Origin: Cystobacter ferrugineus
Lineage (GTDB): Bacteria > Myxococcota > Myxococcia > Myxococcales > Myxococcaceae
NCBI RefSeq assembly: GCF_001887355.1
Contig: NZ_MPIN01000006.1
Location: 496,001 to 560,000, forward strand
Direction of reading: 5' to 3'
Length of the DNA stretch: 64,000 bases
Shown: positions 19,601-27,268 of the stretch, piece by piece
Position numbering within the stretch: the first letter of the stretch is position 1
Layout of the letters: each line of letters starts with the position of its first letter
Made by a program: the position numbers and the translations under genes
The notes under the pieces: generated by a model
Seen by the model: only the letters and a program-made list of their open reading frames with translations
The model's database searches: none
Told to the model about the DNA's origin: nothing

Positions 19601-21324
19601 GCCACCACCACGCATCCCAGTGCCAGCTCCTTCCCCAGCGCCCAGACCGCCCTCATCAACGCCTGGCGCTCCTCGCTCCCGAGATGCGTGAACACCTCCT
19701 CGAGCTGGTCCATCACCAGCAGCAGCTTGCGCTCCGGACGTGCCTGCCTCAGCCGTCTGGCCTCCTCCAACAGCGCCTCCTGGGAGCCCCCTTCTCCCAT
19801 CGGCGACGGCTCGGGGTTCCACACCCGGTGCAGCCGGTGTCGCAGCTCCCGCAGCGCCACGGAGTGCGCCCCCACCGCGCCCTGCCCGGCGGACATCAGC
19901 TCGCCGGGCCTCACCACCAGGGAGTCCCACTCCTCGCGCGACAGTTGCGGCAAGAGCCCCGCCATCACCACCGAGGACTTGCCCGTGCCGGAGGCTCCCG
20001 CCACCACCTGGAAGCGCGGCCTCTGCCCTCGTGCCGCCTGCGCCACCCGCTCCAGCAGCTCCGCCTCCAACCGGCCGCGGCCAAAGAAGAAGCGCCGGTC
20101 CCTGGGCCCGAAGGCCAGCAGGCCGCGGTAGGGCCGCAGCACCACCGGCCTCAGGTCCGCCTCGCCCTCTCGCCGCGCATACAGTTGCAGCGAGGCCCAG
20201 TCGAAGCCCTGCGCTTCCACCCGCAGCCGGCGCCGCACCGCCCCCAACGCCTCCTCCAGCGAACGCGACTCCACCAGCAGCTTCTCGTACAGCGTCTCGG
20301 CCAGCAGTGCCGAGCCCGCCATCGACAGCGGCAGCCTCGAGGCCACCACCATGTCGATACCCGCCCGGTGCAGCTCCTGCGCCACGCTGCCCAGGTGGCT
20401 GGCCAGCCGGCCCCCATCTCCACCGTGGCAGGCGCACAGCACCACCATGCGCAGCGTGTCCGCGTACGGCGCCAGCACCGCGCCCAGCGCCACTCCGTCC
20501 ACCAGCTCCCGGGAGCCCCCCCTGGCCTCCGGCCCGTTCCACACCAGCCCGTAGTGGCCCTCCCCCGAGGTCTCCAACGGCGCCCCGTGACACAGCAGGT
20601 GCAGCACGGACACCGGCGCCTTCGCCTCCCGGGCCGCCCTCAGCCTCTTCTCCAGGCCCTCCAGCGAGACCTTCGCCAGCACATCCCTCCGCGGGTCGAA
20701 GTCGAAGCCTCCCTCCAGGCTCGCCTTCACCAGCGCCAGCAGGTGCCTGTCCTCCGGGACTCCGCCCCCCGCCTCGGACCAGGCGAACAGCACGCGCCCG
20801 TCCCCCGCCGCTCCCAGACGGGGCCCCTCGTCCCGCTCCCGCGGCCACTCGTAACGAAGCGTGCACCCCGGCACGTCCACCAGGTGCCTCCCGCTGCCCT
20901 CGAGCGTCACCAGCTCCCAGGGCAGGGAGTACAGCTCCGCCGCCGACGAGCGCACCACCAGCCGCAGCGCCTCACCCTTCCAACGTCCCCGAACCAGCGC
21001 CTGCTCGTGGCCCCCCCAATCCAGCTCGTCCAGGAAGCGCCTCATCCGCTCTCCCAGCCGCCTCGCCAGCTCCGCGTCGGGCCGTCCCCCGGTCAGCTTC
21101 GCCAGGTCTCCTATGATCTCCCCCCAGGAGATGCTCGCGCGCTTGACCCCTCCGTCTCCGACTCGCACCAGGTAGTCCCGGTCCCCGAAGTGGAAGCCGT
21201 GCGCATCCTCGGGGCTGTCCGCCCGTGACAACTCCAGCACCAGCTCGTACGGACCCGACTCCGGTTCCTGCCCCCGGTCAACGCCTGCTCCTGGGCCCAC
21301 GGGCTCCAGGTGTGCTGCGCTCAT
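16693..21324 (-). CDS. CHAT protease - STAND NTPase - TPR protein
   Basis: 1543 residues and a paralogue of the WD40 version at 6813-11666. It shares the N-terminus (M-S-A-A-H-L-E), a CHAT domain with H246 (L-L-C-H-G-A) and C299 (L-C-A-C-H-G-G), Walker A G-A-S-G-T-G-K-S, and Walker B L-L-L-V-M-D-Q-L-E-E. A membrane segment follows (about G-A-G-L-A-V-G-M-V-V-F-A-V-L-A-L). The sensor half differs: instead of a propeller it carries a long series of roughly 45-50-residue TPR repeats (Y-E-E-A-L-x-L ... L-V-x-x-D-P-x-N-A-x-L-K-R-E-L-A). The start at 21324 has a GAGGGGA site; in-frame sequence to 21384 would run into the promoter. Two ECF-type promoter elements stand upstream. Probably a protease switch that senses a different ligand from its paralogue. 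Confidence 0.88.
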   Translation of the reverse strand: MSAAHLEPVGPGAGVDRGQEPESGPYELVLELSRADSPEDAHGFHFGDRDYLVRVGDGGVKRASISWGEIIGDLAKLTGGRPDAELARRLGERMRRFLDELDWGGHEQALVRGRWKGEALRLVVRSSAAELYSLPWELVTLEGSGRHLVDVPGCTLRYEWPRERDEGPRLGAAGDGRVLFAWSEAGGGVPEDRHLLALVKASLEGGFDFDPRRDVLAKVSLEGLEKRLRAAREAKAPVSVLHLLCHGAPLETSGEGHYGLVWNGPEARGGSRELVDGVALGAVLAPYADTLRMVVLCACHGGDGGRLASHLGSVAQELHRAGIDMVVASRLPLSMAGSALLAETLYEKLLVESRSLEEALGAVRRRLRVEAQGFDWASLQLYARREGEADLRPVVLRPYRGLLAFGPRDRRFFFGRGRLEAELLERVAQAARGQRPRFQVVAGASGTGKSSVVMAGLLPQLSREEWDSLVVRPGELMSAGQGAVGAHSVALRELRHRLHRVWNPEPSPMGEGGSQEALLEEARRLRQARPERKLLLVMDQLEEVFTHLGSEERQALMRAVWALGKELALGCVVVATVRVDHFERCGEVVLDEQTRLDTVVYAEEHRLFVAQLGPEELAEAIEKPAHAVGLTLEAGLVDRVVADVGQEPGALPLLEHALDLLWRGREGRRLTHRAYEEMEGVAGGLTQTAERLYGALREEERQHVRRLLAELVALGDESRPDTRRRCWLEEVWPEEPEARAIFERVLEKLVAERLVTRGSETGGGGAWVEVAHEALIRRWERLRTWLQDNRKRLLQWRELQAMAEAWQAHRKDADQGDSYLATGARLGYARSLRSEHVGRMTVSVREFLETCEARERRGVRRQRWVGAGLAVGMVVFAVLALYASNQRSMAEMRLREAVALARRIHSTTSKKLEPIAGTAAVRRELLQGVEGLLMRLDATDEPDIQLESVRNHLERGNVAMMHENTAAAGEAYGQALELVGQLLESNPDDPVYMHELAVLHSKLGEVGEAQGQLEVARGHYEEALALTRRLVDADPANASLAQELGGCYGKLGAVRRAQGHLEAARGHYEQALVLIQKLVNVDPMNTALKRDLASHSSSLGDVMKEEGKLEESREYHQKALVLLQGLAEAEPMNAHVKRELAASHGRLGAVAQAQGKLSDAREYYEHYLRLSEELADDDGTNTSLKRSLVDSHGRLGNVLRAQGQYEETREHYEEALELTQELVEDDPKNAILKRELAISHSQLAELALELGGQGEQSHQHFEKTRELLQELVEADPTNASLKRELAQIYTRLVTSSRMHGQPDDRRQYAEAAFVLGQELLKTDPTNARLKEVVVTSYVNMGNLAREQGQLETARDYYERLRTMSRELLVADPTNATLKKGLAVGESSLGLIAQVQGQLALAREHYETALRLSREMVDTNPTDTLLKTFLISRYGKLGDVMREQGQFEEARHPYEAALALSRELTAAKSMRVSVTLLALTSSYFRLGLLAQAQGRLEDARTYHDEAFEHFIEVMKAEKTALALLPRSILRMSYDEVMKNSLLDA

Positions 21325-21388
21325 GTGCGATCCCCTCGCGTCGCACGGAGGCCATGGCATGCGCCGGCCCTCCGCGTTGCGCAAAGAG

Positions 21389-21412
21389 GACGCGCGGCGA
21401 CGGGTTTGTTAC
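21389..21412 (-). promoter_or_regulatory. ECF-type promoter element 5 (CHAT-STAND-TPR, proximal)
   Basis: Minus-strand GGTAACA, 14 nt, CGTC (CTCTT), about 65 nt upstream of the ATG at 21324. The -10 region is the same as in element 4. Confidence 0.68.
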
Positions 21413-21443
21413 CCGCGCTCATTTCACGTGGATTTTCCGCCGG

Positions 21444-21460
21444 GCGGGGGCAGCCCCCGC
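21444..21460. repeat. GC-rich palindrome between tandem promoters
   Basis: GCGGGGGC-A-GCCCCCGC is a perfect palindrome between promoter elements 5 and 6. A transcript from element 6 would fold here before reaching element 5. It may dampen the distal promoter or may be incidental. Confidence 0.3.
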
Positions 21461-21495
21461 TCGACGTTGGAATCGCTTCTTTCCCCGAAGAACAA

Positions 21496-21519
21496 GACGC
21501 GCGCGGCCTGGTTTGTTAC
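21496..21519 (-). promoter_or_regulatory. ECF-type promoter element 6 (distal)
   Basis: Minus-strand GGTAACA, 14 nt, CGTC (TTGTTC), exactly 107 bp upstream of element 5 and in the same direction. No convincing gene lies between them, so both probably serve the CHAT-STAND-TPR gene. Confidence 0.6.
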
Positions 21520-21687
21520 CCGCGCCGCTCGCACAACTCGGTCGGCCCCTGTCCACTGCCCTCCTCGGCCCATGCGCTCTCGTCCTCGCCTTCAACAGGC
21601 CTTCCCTCCTCATGCTTCGAAGGCTTGGCCGGCGGCCGGGTCTCGGGAATAGTCGCGGCTTCGACGAAGCTCCTGGGGAGGAGAACC

Positions 21688-22524
21688 ATGGACGACGATT
21701 CCAACAGGGCCGGCGACGAGGGCGTGTCGCGGCGCGAGTTCGCGGCGATCTCCGCGGGCGGCGTGGCCGCCCGGGCCGTGGTCGAGCACGACGTTGAGCT
21801 CGAGACCCCTGCCGGCACGGCCGACGCCGCCTTCTTCCACCCGTCGGGCAACGGCCCTTGGCCGGGCGTGCTGCTGTGGCCGGACGCCTTCGGCCTGCGC
21901 CCCGCCATGCGCGACATGGGCCGGCGGCTGGCGGCCGAGGGCTATGCCGTTCTCGTGCCCAACCCCTTCTACCGCACCCGCCGGGCGCCGGTGTTCTCGC
22001 GGCCGATGGACTTCACCGTCCCCGCCGACCGAGAGGAGATCATGAAGGTCGTGGGCACGCTGAACCAGGACACCGCCTTCACCGACGGCGGCGCCTTCCT
22101 GGCCTGGCTGGACCAGCAGCCGCAGGTGAACAAGCACGCCAGGATCGGGGTGCAGGGCTACTGCATGGGCGGGCCGCTGACCATCCGCACCGCCTCGCTG
22201 TCGGAGCGGGTGGGCGCGGGCGCCTCGTTCCACGGCGGCGGCCTGGTCACCCAGGCGCCTGACAGCCCCCACCTGCTGGCCCCGAAGCTCAAGGCCGAGA
22301 TGATGATCGCCGTCGCCGCCAACGACGACGAGCGCGACCCGCAGGCCAAGGTCAAGCTCAAGGAGGCGTTCGACGCCGCCAAGGTGAAGAACAAGATCGA
22401 GGTCTACAACGGCGCCCAGCACGGCTGGTGCGTGAAGGACATGGCCAGCGGCATCTACAACGAGGCCGCGGCCGAGAAGGCCTGGGCCGAACTGCTGGCG
22501 CTCTACAAGCGCGCCCTGGTCTGA
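21688..22524 (+). CDS. dienelactone hydrolase family protein
   Basis: 278 residues. Alpha/beta hydrolase of the dienelactone hydrolase type with the Cys nucleophile in G-Y-C-M-G-G, an acid in A-N-D-D-E-R-D and a His in Q-H-G-W-C. The N-terminus has S-R-R-E-F followed by an Ala/Gly-rich stretch, which looks like a worn Tat signal but lacks a strong hydrophobic core. Start at 21688 chosen for a strong GGGGAGGAG site. It is a single gene transcribed away from the CHAT-STAND-TPR gene and ends at a clear terminator. The sequence resembles alphaproteobacterial members of the family, so transfer is possible. The substrate is not known; the family hydrolyses lactones such as dienelactones. Confidence 0.82.
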   Translation: MDDDSNRAGDEGVSRREFAAISAGGVAARAVVEHDVELETPAGTADAAFFHPSGNGPWPGVLLWPDAFGLRPAMRDMGRRLAAEGYAVLVPNPFYRTRRAPVFSRPMDFTVPADREEIMKVVGTLNQDTAFTDGGAFLAWLDQQPQVNKHARIGVQGYCMGGPLTIRTASLSERVGAGASFHGGGLVTQAPDSPHLLAPKLKAEMMIAVAANDDERDPQAKVKLKEAFDAAKVKNKIEVYNGAQHGWCVKDMASGIYNEAAAEKAWAELLALYKRALV

Positions 22525-22545
22525 TCGGGAACAGCGTTTGAGACG

Positions 22546-22585
22546 ACGGCCGCGGGGGGGTGACCTCCGCGGCCGTTTTGCTTTG
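22546..22585 (+). terminator. Rho-independent terminator of the hydrolase gene
   Basis: ACGGCCGCGG and CCGCGGCCGT pair over 10 bp with an 11-nt loop, followed by TTTTGCTTT. It lies 22 bp beyond the stop codon. Confidence 0.8.
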
Positions 22586-22640
22586 GGGGCGGGCAGGACT
22601 TCCGATGGGTTGGTTCCCGCGGCCGCCCATACAAATTGCA

Positions 22641-24560
22641 TCAGAGGCTGCTGCCAGAATAGACCGTGGAGAACTGGCCCGAACCGTTCGACAGCGCGAC
22701 GCCGACCCGACCGTCCCGGTAGATGAAGAGCTCGTCGTTCCCGTCACTGTTGTAGTCGAGCGCAAGCGCCGCGTCCTGGTGCTGGAAGGAGCCGAAGCCA
22801 GCCATCCCCAGGCCCCCGTAGACGGCGGAGAAGGAGCCATCGCCGTTGCTGCGCAGTACGTAGGCGGCACTGCCCCCCAGGCGGTAGAGGAAGAGGTCCT
22901 CCCGCCGGTCGTTGTTGAAATCGAACACCAGGGCCTGATCCCGGATGTCCCCAAGGTCATAGCCGCCGATGCCCAATCCTCCATACACGGTGGTGAAAGA
23001 GCCATCGCCGTTGCTGCGCAGCACGTAGGCGAAGCCGGCTCCCGGACGGTGGAGGAAGAGGTCGTCGTCGCCATCCCCGTCGTAGTCGAGCGCCAGGGCC
23101 TTGTCGTTGGGATCCGTCATGTCGTAGCCACCGATGCCTCCACCCCCGTAGACGTGGGAGAAGGAACCATCGCCGTTGCTGCGCAGCACGTAGGCGGCAC
23201 CGCCACCCGGGCGGTAGAGAAAGAGGTCGTCGCGCCCGTCGTTGTTGAAATCGAGCACCAGGGCCTGGTCCCGGGTGTCCCCAAGGTCATAGCCGCCGAT
23301 GCCCAATCCTCCATACACGGTGGTGAAAGAGCCGTCGCCGTTGCTGCGCAGCACGTAGGCGAAGCCGGCTCCCGGACGGTGGAGGAAGAGGTCGTCGTCA
23401 CCATCCCCGTCGTAGTCGAGCGCCAGGGCCTTGTCGTTGGGATCCGTCATGTCGTAACCGCCGATGCCTCCGCCTCCATAGACGGCGGTAAAGGAGCCAT
23501 CGCCGTTGCTACGCAGCACGAAGGCGGCGCCTTTGCCTGGACGATAGAAGAAGAGGTCATCCCGCCGGTCATTGTTGAAATCGAACACCACGGCACGATC
23601 GGCTGGATCCCAGAAGTCATAGCCGGCGTACAGGATGCTCGACCGGGTCCACGAGTTGATTCCGTTCGACCACGACACCCAGGCCTGGTTGTCGCCGGGC
23701 TTGTAGGAGAACAAATCCTGACGCCCATCGCCGTTGAAGTCGCCGACCACGGCCTGCAGACCCGCCCCGTACACCGACTGGGCCCCCGACTTGTCCCGCG
23801 GGGTCAGGACCAGGTCCCCGCTGTTCCCACCATTGCAGTGCGGGTAGTGCATGACCGACGCCGAGTCATAACTGGTGAGCTCCCGCCAATTGCCGTCCTC
23901 GTAGCAGGTCCCGGCCTCGGGCCGCGTGTGCTCGTGCCGGAATCCAAGCGTATGGCCGAGCTCGTGACGCAGGATTCCGGTCAGGGTCCAGGTGAGGCTC
24001 CCGAAGGCACTCGAGTGGATCAGCAGGTTCCGCGAGGAGCGCGCGTAATCCGGGAAGAAGGCACGCGCGGAATACGTAGCGCTCGAAGGGGCGGGCCTGA
24101 CGTCGAACACGACATTGGCGTTCGAGGCCGTGCAGTTCGAATCCTGACTGGAGTTGTGCATGAAGGCCACGTGCGCGGCGTCTTCCCAGTCCTTGCTGGC
24201 CTGGTTCATGGCCTGCACGACGCGATCGTAGTTGCTTCCGAAGCTGGTACTGACGCAGTAGGAGATCCGCAACTTCTGGGTGCTGCTCCAGACAGTGTCC
24301 GCCCCACCGGATTGATTGACGCTCAGCCCGCCTCCCCGCACATACCGGATGTAGTGCTCTTGCAGTTGCTCCTCATTGATGAGCGGTACGTCTCCGTCCA
24401 CGATGAAGGTGCCGCTCTCCGGCTCCTGATACACGCGGGACTTGAACTCGCTGAACGTCATCGCCGTCCCGGGTTCGTCGGCGGGAAGATCTTCAGGCGC
24501 TTCCGGAGCACCGCAACCGGCAAGGCACAAGAAGCCCATGGTCAGGAGTCTCGTCCGCAT
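22641..24560 (-). CDS. secreted metalloprotease lipoprotein with FG-GAP repeats
   Basis: 639 residues. Lipoprotein signal (L-C-L-A-G-C-G), then a metzincin-type zinc protease with H199-E200-x2-H203-x5-H209 (H-E-L-G-H-T-L-G-F-R-H-E-H) and a Met-turn (S-V-M-H-Y-P). The C-terminal 350 residues are FG-GAP/VCBS-like repeats with Ca-binding D-x-D/N-x-D-G loops (D-Y-D-G-D-G-D-D-D-L-F, D-F-N-N-D-G-R-D-D-L-F), which form an integrin-like propeller. The repeats include near-identical DNA copies about 330 bp apart (around 22950 and 23280). Probably an outer-membrane or secreted protease that digests extracellular protein. An ECF-type promoter element about 85 nt upstream links it to the sigma island. 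Confidence 0.85.
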   Translation of the reverse strand: MRTRLLTMGFLCLAGCGAPEAPEDLPADEPGTAMTFSEFKSRVYQEPESGTFIVDGDVPLINEEQLQEHYIRYVRGGGLSVNQSGGADTVWSSTQKLRISYCVSTSFGSNYDRVVQAMNQASKDWEDAAHVAFMHNSSQDSNCTASNANVVFDVRPAPSSATYSARAFFPDYARSSRNLLIHSSAFGSLTWTLTGILRHELGHTLGFRHEHTRPEAGTCYEDGNWRELTSYDSASVMHYPHCNGGNSGDLVLTPRDKSGAQSVYGAGLQAVVGDFNGDGRQDLFSYKPGDNQAWVSWSNGINSWTRSSILYAGYDFWDPADRAVVFDFNNDRRDDLFFYRPGKGAAFVLRSNGDGSFTAVYGGGGIGGYDMTDPNDKALALDYDGDGDDDLFLHRPGAGFAYVLRSNGDGSFTTVYGGLGIGGYDLGDTRDQALVLDFNNDGRDDLFLYRPGGGAAYVLRSNGDGSFSHVYGGGGIGGYDMTDPNDKALALDYDGDGDDDLFLHRPGAGFAYVLRSNGDGSFTTVYGGLGIGGYDLGDIRDQALVFDFNNDRREDLFLYRLGGSAAYVLRSNGDGSFSAVYGGLGMAGFGSFQHQDAALALDYNSDGNDELFIYRDGRVGVALSNGSGQFSTVYSGSSL

Positions 24561-24645
24561 TTTCTTTTTCCTCCAGGATGTGCGTAGGCAGAACGCTCAC
24601 GCGTGCATCGCTCGGGGTTGGCCCCCTCAGCGGTCACCGGGAAAA

Positions 24646-24669
24646 GACGCGCACCGGTTGGACTGTTAC
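24646..24669 (-). promoter_or_regulatory. ECF-type promoter element 7 (metalloprotease)
   Basis: Minus-strand GGTAACA, 14 nt, CGTC (TTTTCC), placed about 85 nt upstream of the ATG at 24560. It sits next to the edge of a transposase remnant. Confidence 0.62.
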
Positions 24670-24689
24670 CTGAAAACCATCAGGCTTCC

Positions 24690-24960
24690 ATCTGACCTGA
24701 CAAAGTCCCGCCTCCTTCAGCAGCGCCCACCGCACCCGGTGTGGAAGGGACAGCGTCCATTGCCGGTAGGGCACGTGCGACAGAACCCGCTCCACCAGGT
24801 GCACCGCCGTCACCTGCGACCGCTTCGCGTTGTACGAGGGCCCCCCCCCTTGCACGGCTGCCTCCGCCGGTACACCCCCCTCCTCCACTTGCCTCTCCCC
24901 AGCTCCACCTCGCCAGGGCACACGCTACCGTCAGCCTCCACGAGATGCTGGCGCTCGCCT
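24690..24960 (-). pseudogene. fragment of an IS91-type transposase (N-terminal part)
   Basis: The minus strand encodes C-K-G-G-G-P-S-Y-N-A-K-R-S-Q-V-T-A-V-H-L, then V-E-R-V-L-S-H-V-P-Y-R-Q-W-T and L-S-L-P-H-R-V-R-W. This matches what I know of IS91-family transposases near the zinc-binding region, where the usual text is C-P-S-C-N-A-K-R. A poly-G frameshift and a Cys-to-Tyr change show it is dead. The C-terminal catalytic part is missing here; a C-terminal piece of a similar transposase lies at 60954-61125. Outer boundaries are approximate. Confidence 0.65.
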
Positions 24961-25115
24961 GGCGCCGGACCGCGGCTCCCACGGCGCGCTTTCTCACGGT
25001 GTGAGACGGGCTCCCGACCCATGGCGGCGCGGGTCCCGGGCCGGTTTTTGATTGAGAAATCAAAGACCATTCTCCAGCGATGGGCGTGACGGGAAGTGGA
25101 CCGACGCTTTTTGAT

Positions 25116-25145
25116 TTGCCTTTGGAGGCCGTTCGGGTGCATACT
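25116..25145 (+). promoter_or_regulatory. possible sigma-70 promoter of the ilv operon
   Basis: TTGCCT, 18 nt, CATACT. It lies about 25 nt upstream of the leader-peptide ATG at 25170, where a promoter for an attenuated operon is expected. The -35 match is only fair. Confidence 0.4.
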
Positions 25146-25169
25146 CGTGGACCTCTGACTGAACGAACC

Positions 25170-25322
25170 ATGACGAACGCCCTCTCCACCCTCGAGCTGA
25201 CCCTCCGCCCGGCGACGAACCGTGGCGTGCGTTCGCTCGTCGTGGAGGTGCTCGTAGTCGTCCTGGTAGCCGTGCTGCTGCTTGCGCTGCTTCTTGCGCA
25301 GGGGGCCGGGCCACCGTTCTGA
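25170..25322 (+). CDS. ilv operon leader peptide
   Basis: A 50-residue open frame whose second half is almost only regulatory residues: S-L-V-V-E-V-L-V-V-V-L-V-A-V-L-L-L-A-L-L-L-A. It ends 24 nt before a terminator stem and about 110 nt before ilvB. In Val/Leu-regulated attenuators, ribosome stalling at such codons when charged tRNA is scarce prevents the terminator from forming. The run could also be read as a membrane segment, but position and context favour a leader peptide. Confidence 0.75.
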   Translation: MTNALSTLELTLRPATNRGVRSLVVEVLVVVLVAVLLLALLLAQGAGPPF

Positions 25323-25346
25323 AACTGGAGAGCATCCAGGCCTGAA

Positions 25347-25391
25347 CGAGAAGCCCCGCCCCCGGAAACGGAGGCGGGGCTTCTCGTTTTT
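25347..25391 (+). terminator. attenuator terminator of the ilv-leu operon
   Basis: CGAGAAGCCCCGCC and GGCGGGGCTTCTCG form a perfect 14-bp stem with a 12-nt loop, followed directly by TTTTT. It lies between the leader peptide and the ilvB start at 25430, as in transcription attenuation of branched-chain amino acid operons. Confidence 0.85.
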
Positions 25392-25429
25392 CGGCGTCCT
25401 CAACCCTCGTGATTCGCAGTGGAGACGCA

Positions 25430-27256
25430 ATGACGACAGCAGGCACAAGCCCCAAGAGAGAGCAGGCGCCCACGGGGCAAGGTGATTCCCCGGGCGGCTC
25501 CGCTCCGGAATACGCCAGGAGCACGGCCAAGAAAACCGGAGCCGAAATCGTCTGGGATGTCCTCGCCAGCGAGGGAGTCGACGTCGTCTTTGGCTACCCG
25601 GGCGGGGCCATCATGCCCATCTACAATGCCTTGCATCAGCGTCCGATCCGCCACGTTCTCGTGCGCCATGAGCAGGGGGCGGCACACATGGCGGATGGTT
25701 ATGCGCGTGCCTCGGGGAAGGTCGGTGTGTGTCTGGCCACGTCGGGTCCGGGGGCCACCAACCTGGTGACGGGAATCGCCACCGCGATGCTGGATTCCTC
25801 TCCCATCGTCTGTATCACCGGCCAGGTCTCCTCCTCTCTGTTGGGCAGTGACGCCTTCCAGGAGCTGGACATCACGGGCGTCACCCTCCCCATCACCAAG
25901 CACAATTATCTGGTGACGCGAGCCGAGGACATCGCGCCCACCCTCCGGGAAGCCTTCTTCATCGCGCGCTCGGGCCGTCCCGGGCCCGTGCTCGTGGACA
26001 TCACCAAGGATGCGCAGCAGGCCACCGCCGCCATCGAGCCCCGGCCGCGGCCCGTGCGGTTGCCCGGCCATCGCCCCGCGCACCACCCGTCAGCGGAGGA
26101 CCTGACCCGCGCCGCCGAGCTCATCGCCGCGGCCGAGCGGCCGCTCATCTTCGCCGGTCACGGCATCATCAAGGCCGAGGCCTCGGCGCAGTTGATGGAG
26201 CTGGTGGAGAAGACGGGCATTCCGGTGGCCAGCACGCTGCTCGGCCTGGGCGGCTTTCCGGCGACGCACCGGCTGAGCCTCGGGATGATGGGCATGCACG
26301 GGGAGGCCTGGGTCAACACCGCCATCCAGGAGTCCGATCTCCTGATTGCCCTGGGCATGCGCTTCGACGACCGGGTGACCGGTAACCTGAAGACGTATGC
26401 GCGCAAGGCGCGGAAGATCCACGTCGAGATCGACCCCTCCGAGCTCAACAAGAATGTCCAGGTGGACGTCGCGCTGGCGGGGGAGTTGCGCCGGACGCTC
26501 ACGGACCTGATTCCCCGCGTCGCGCAGCGCACCTGCACCCCCTGGGTGCAGCACATCCAGGCCCTCAAGAGCAGCTCGGCGGCGCGAGACATCCAATACA
26601 TGCCGCACAACGGCAGGCTCCACGCGGCGCACGTCATCCATGACCTGTGGTGGCTGACCCGGGGCAAGGCCCTCATGGTCACCGACGTGGGTCAGCATCA
26701 GATGTGGGAGGCCCAGTACTACCGGCATGAGCGCCCGCGGCAGCTCATCACCTCCGGGGGGCTGGGCACCATGGGTTTCGCCCTGCCGGCCGCGATGGGC
26801 GCACGCTTCGCCCAGCCAGGCGAGGAGGTCTGGGTGGTGGTGGGCGACGGTGGCTTCCAGATGTCGGCGGCCGAGCTGTCGACCTGTGCCCAGGAAGGCA
26901 TCAAGCTCCATGTGGCCATCATCAACAATGGCTACCTCGGCATGGTGCGGCAGTTGCAGCAGTTCTTCTATGAGAACCGCTACACCGCCACCCCCTTGCA
27001 GAACCCGGACTTCGTGAAGCTCGCCGAGGCGCACGGATTGAACGGCCTGCGCGTCACCCGGCGAGAGGAGATTCCGGAGGCGGTGGCACAGGCGCGGGCC
27101 AGTGCATGCACCACCGTCATCGACTTCAGGGTGGAGCAGGAGGACAGCGTCTACCCCATGGTCCCCTCGGGCGCGGACCTCGACGAGATGATCCGCCGTC
27201 CCCAGGACGACAGCGAGGTCTGCGCGATCTCTCCGTGGAGCAGCGGGGCCGTCTGA
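25430..27256 (+). CDS. ilvB: acetolactate synthase large subunit
   Basis: 608 residues. A thiamine-diphosphate enzyme joining two pyruvates (or pyruvate and 2-ketobutyrate), the first common step of Val/Leu/Ile synthesis. Seen: the N-terminal ThDP domain with G-Y-P-G-G-A-I-M-P and the R-H-E-Q-G-A-A-H-M glutamate, and the C-terminal G-D-G-G-F-Q-M ... N-N motif for the ThDP-Mg site. Start at 25430 follows a GGAG site. The first about 35 residues are a low-complexity extension. First gene after the attenuator; the regulatory subunit follows 12 bp later. Confidence 0.95.
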   Translation: MTTAGTSPKREQAPTGQGDSPGGSAPEYARSTAKKTGAEIVWDVLASEGVDVVFGYPGGAIMPIYNALHQRPIRHVLVRHEQGAAHMADGYARASGKVGVCLATSGPGATNLVTGIATAMLDSSPIVCITGQVSSSLLGSDAFQELDITGVTLPITKHNYLVTRAEDIAPTLREAFFIARSGRPGPVLVDITKDAQQATAAIEPRPRPVRLPGHRPAHHPSAEDLTRAAELIAAAERPLIFAGHGIIKAEASAQLMELVEKTGIPVASTLLGLGGFPATHRLSLGMMGMHGEAWVNTAIQESDLLIALGMRFDDRVTGNLKTYARKARKIHVEIDPSELNKNVQVDVALAGELRRTLTDLIPRVAQRTCTPWVQHIQALKSSSAARDIQYMPHNGRLHAAHVIHDLWWLTRGKALMVTDVGQHQMWEAQYYRHERPRQLITSGGLGTMGFALPAAMGARFAQPGEEVWVVVGDGGFQMSAAELSTCAQEGIKLHVAIINNGYLGMVRQLQQFFYENRYTATPLQNPDFVKLAEAHGLNGLRVTRREEIPEAVAQARASACTTVIDFRVEQEDSVYPMVPSGADLDEMIRRPQDDSEVCAISPWSSGAV

Positions 27257-27268
27257 GGAGCCAATGCC

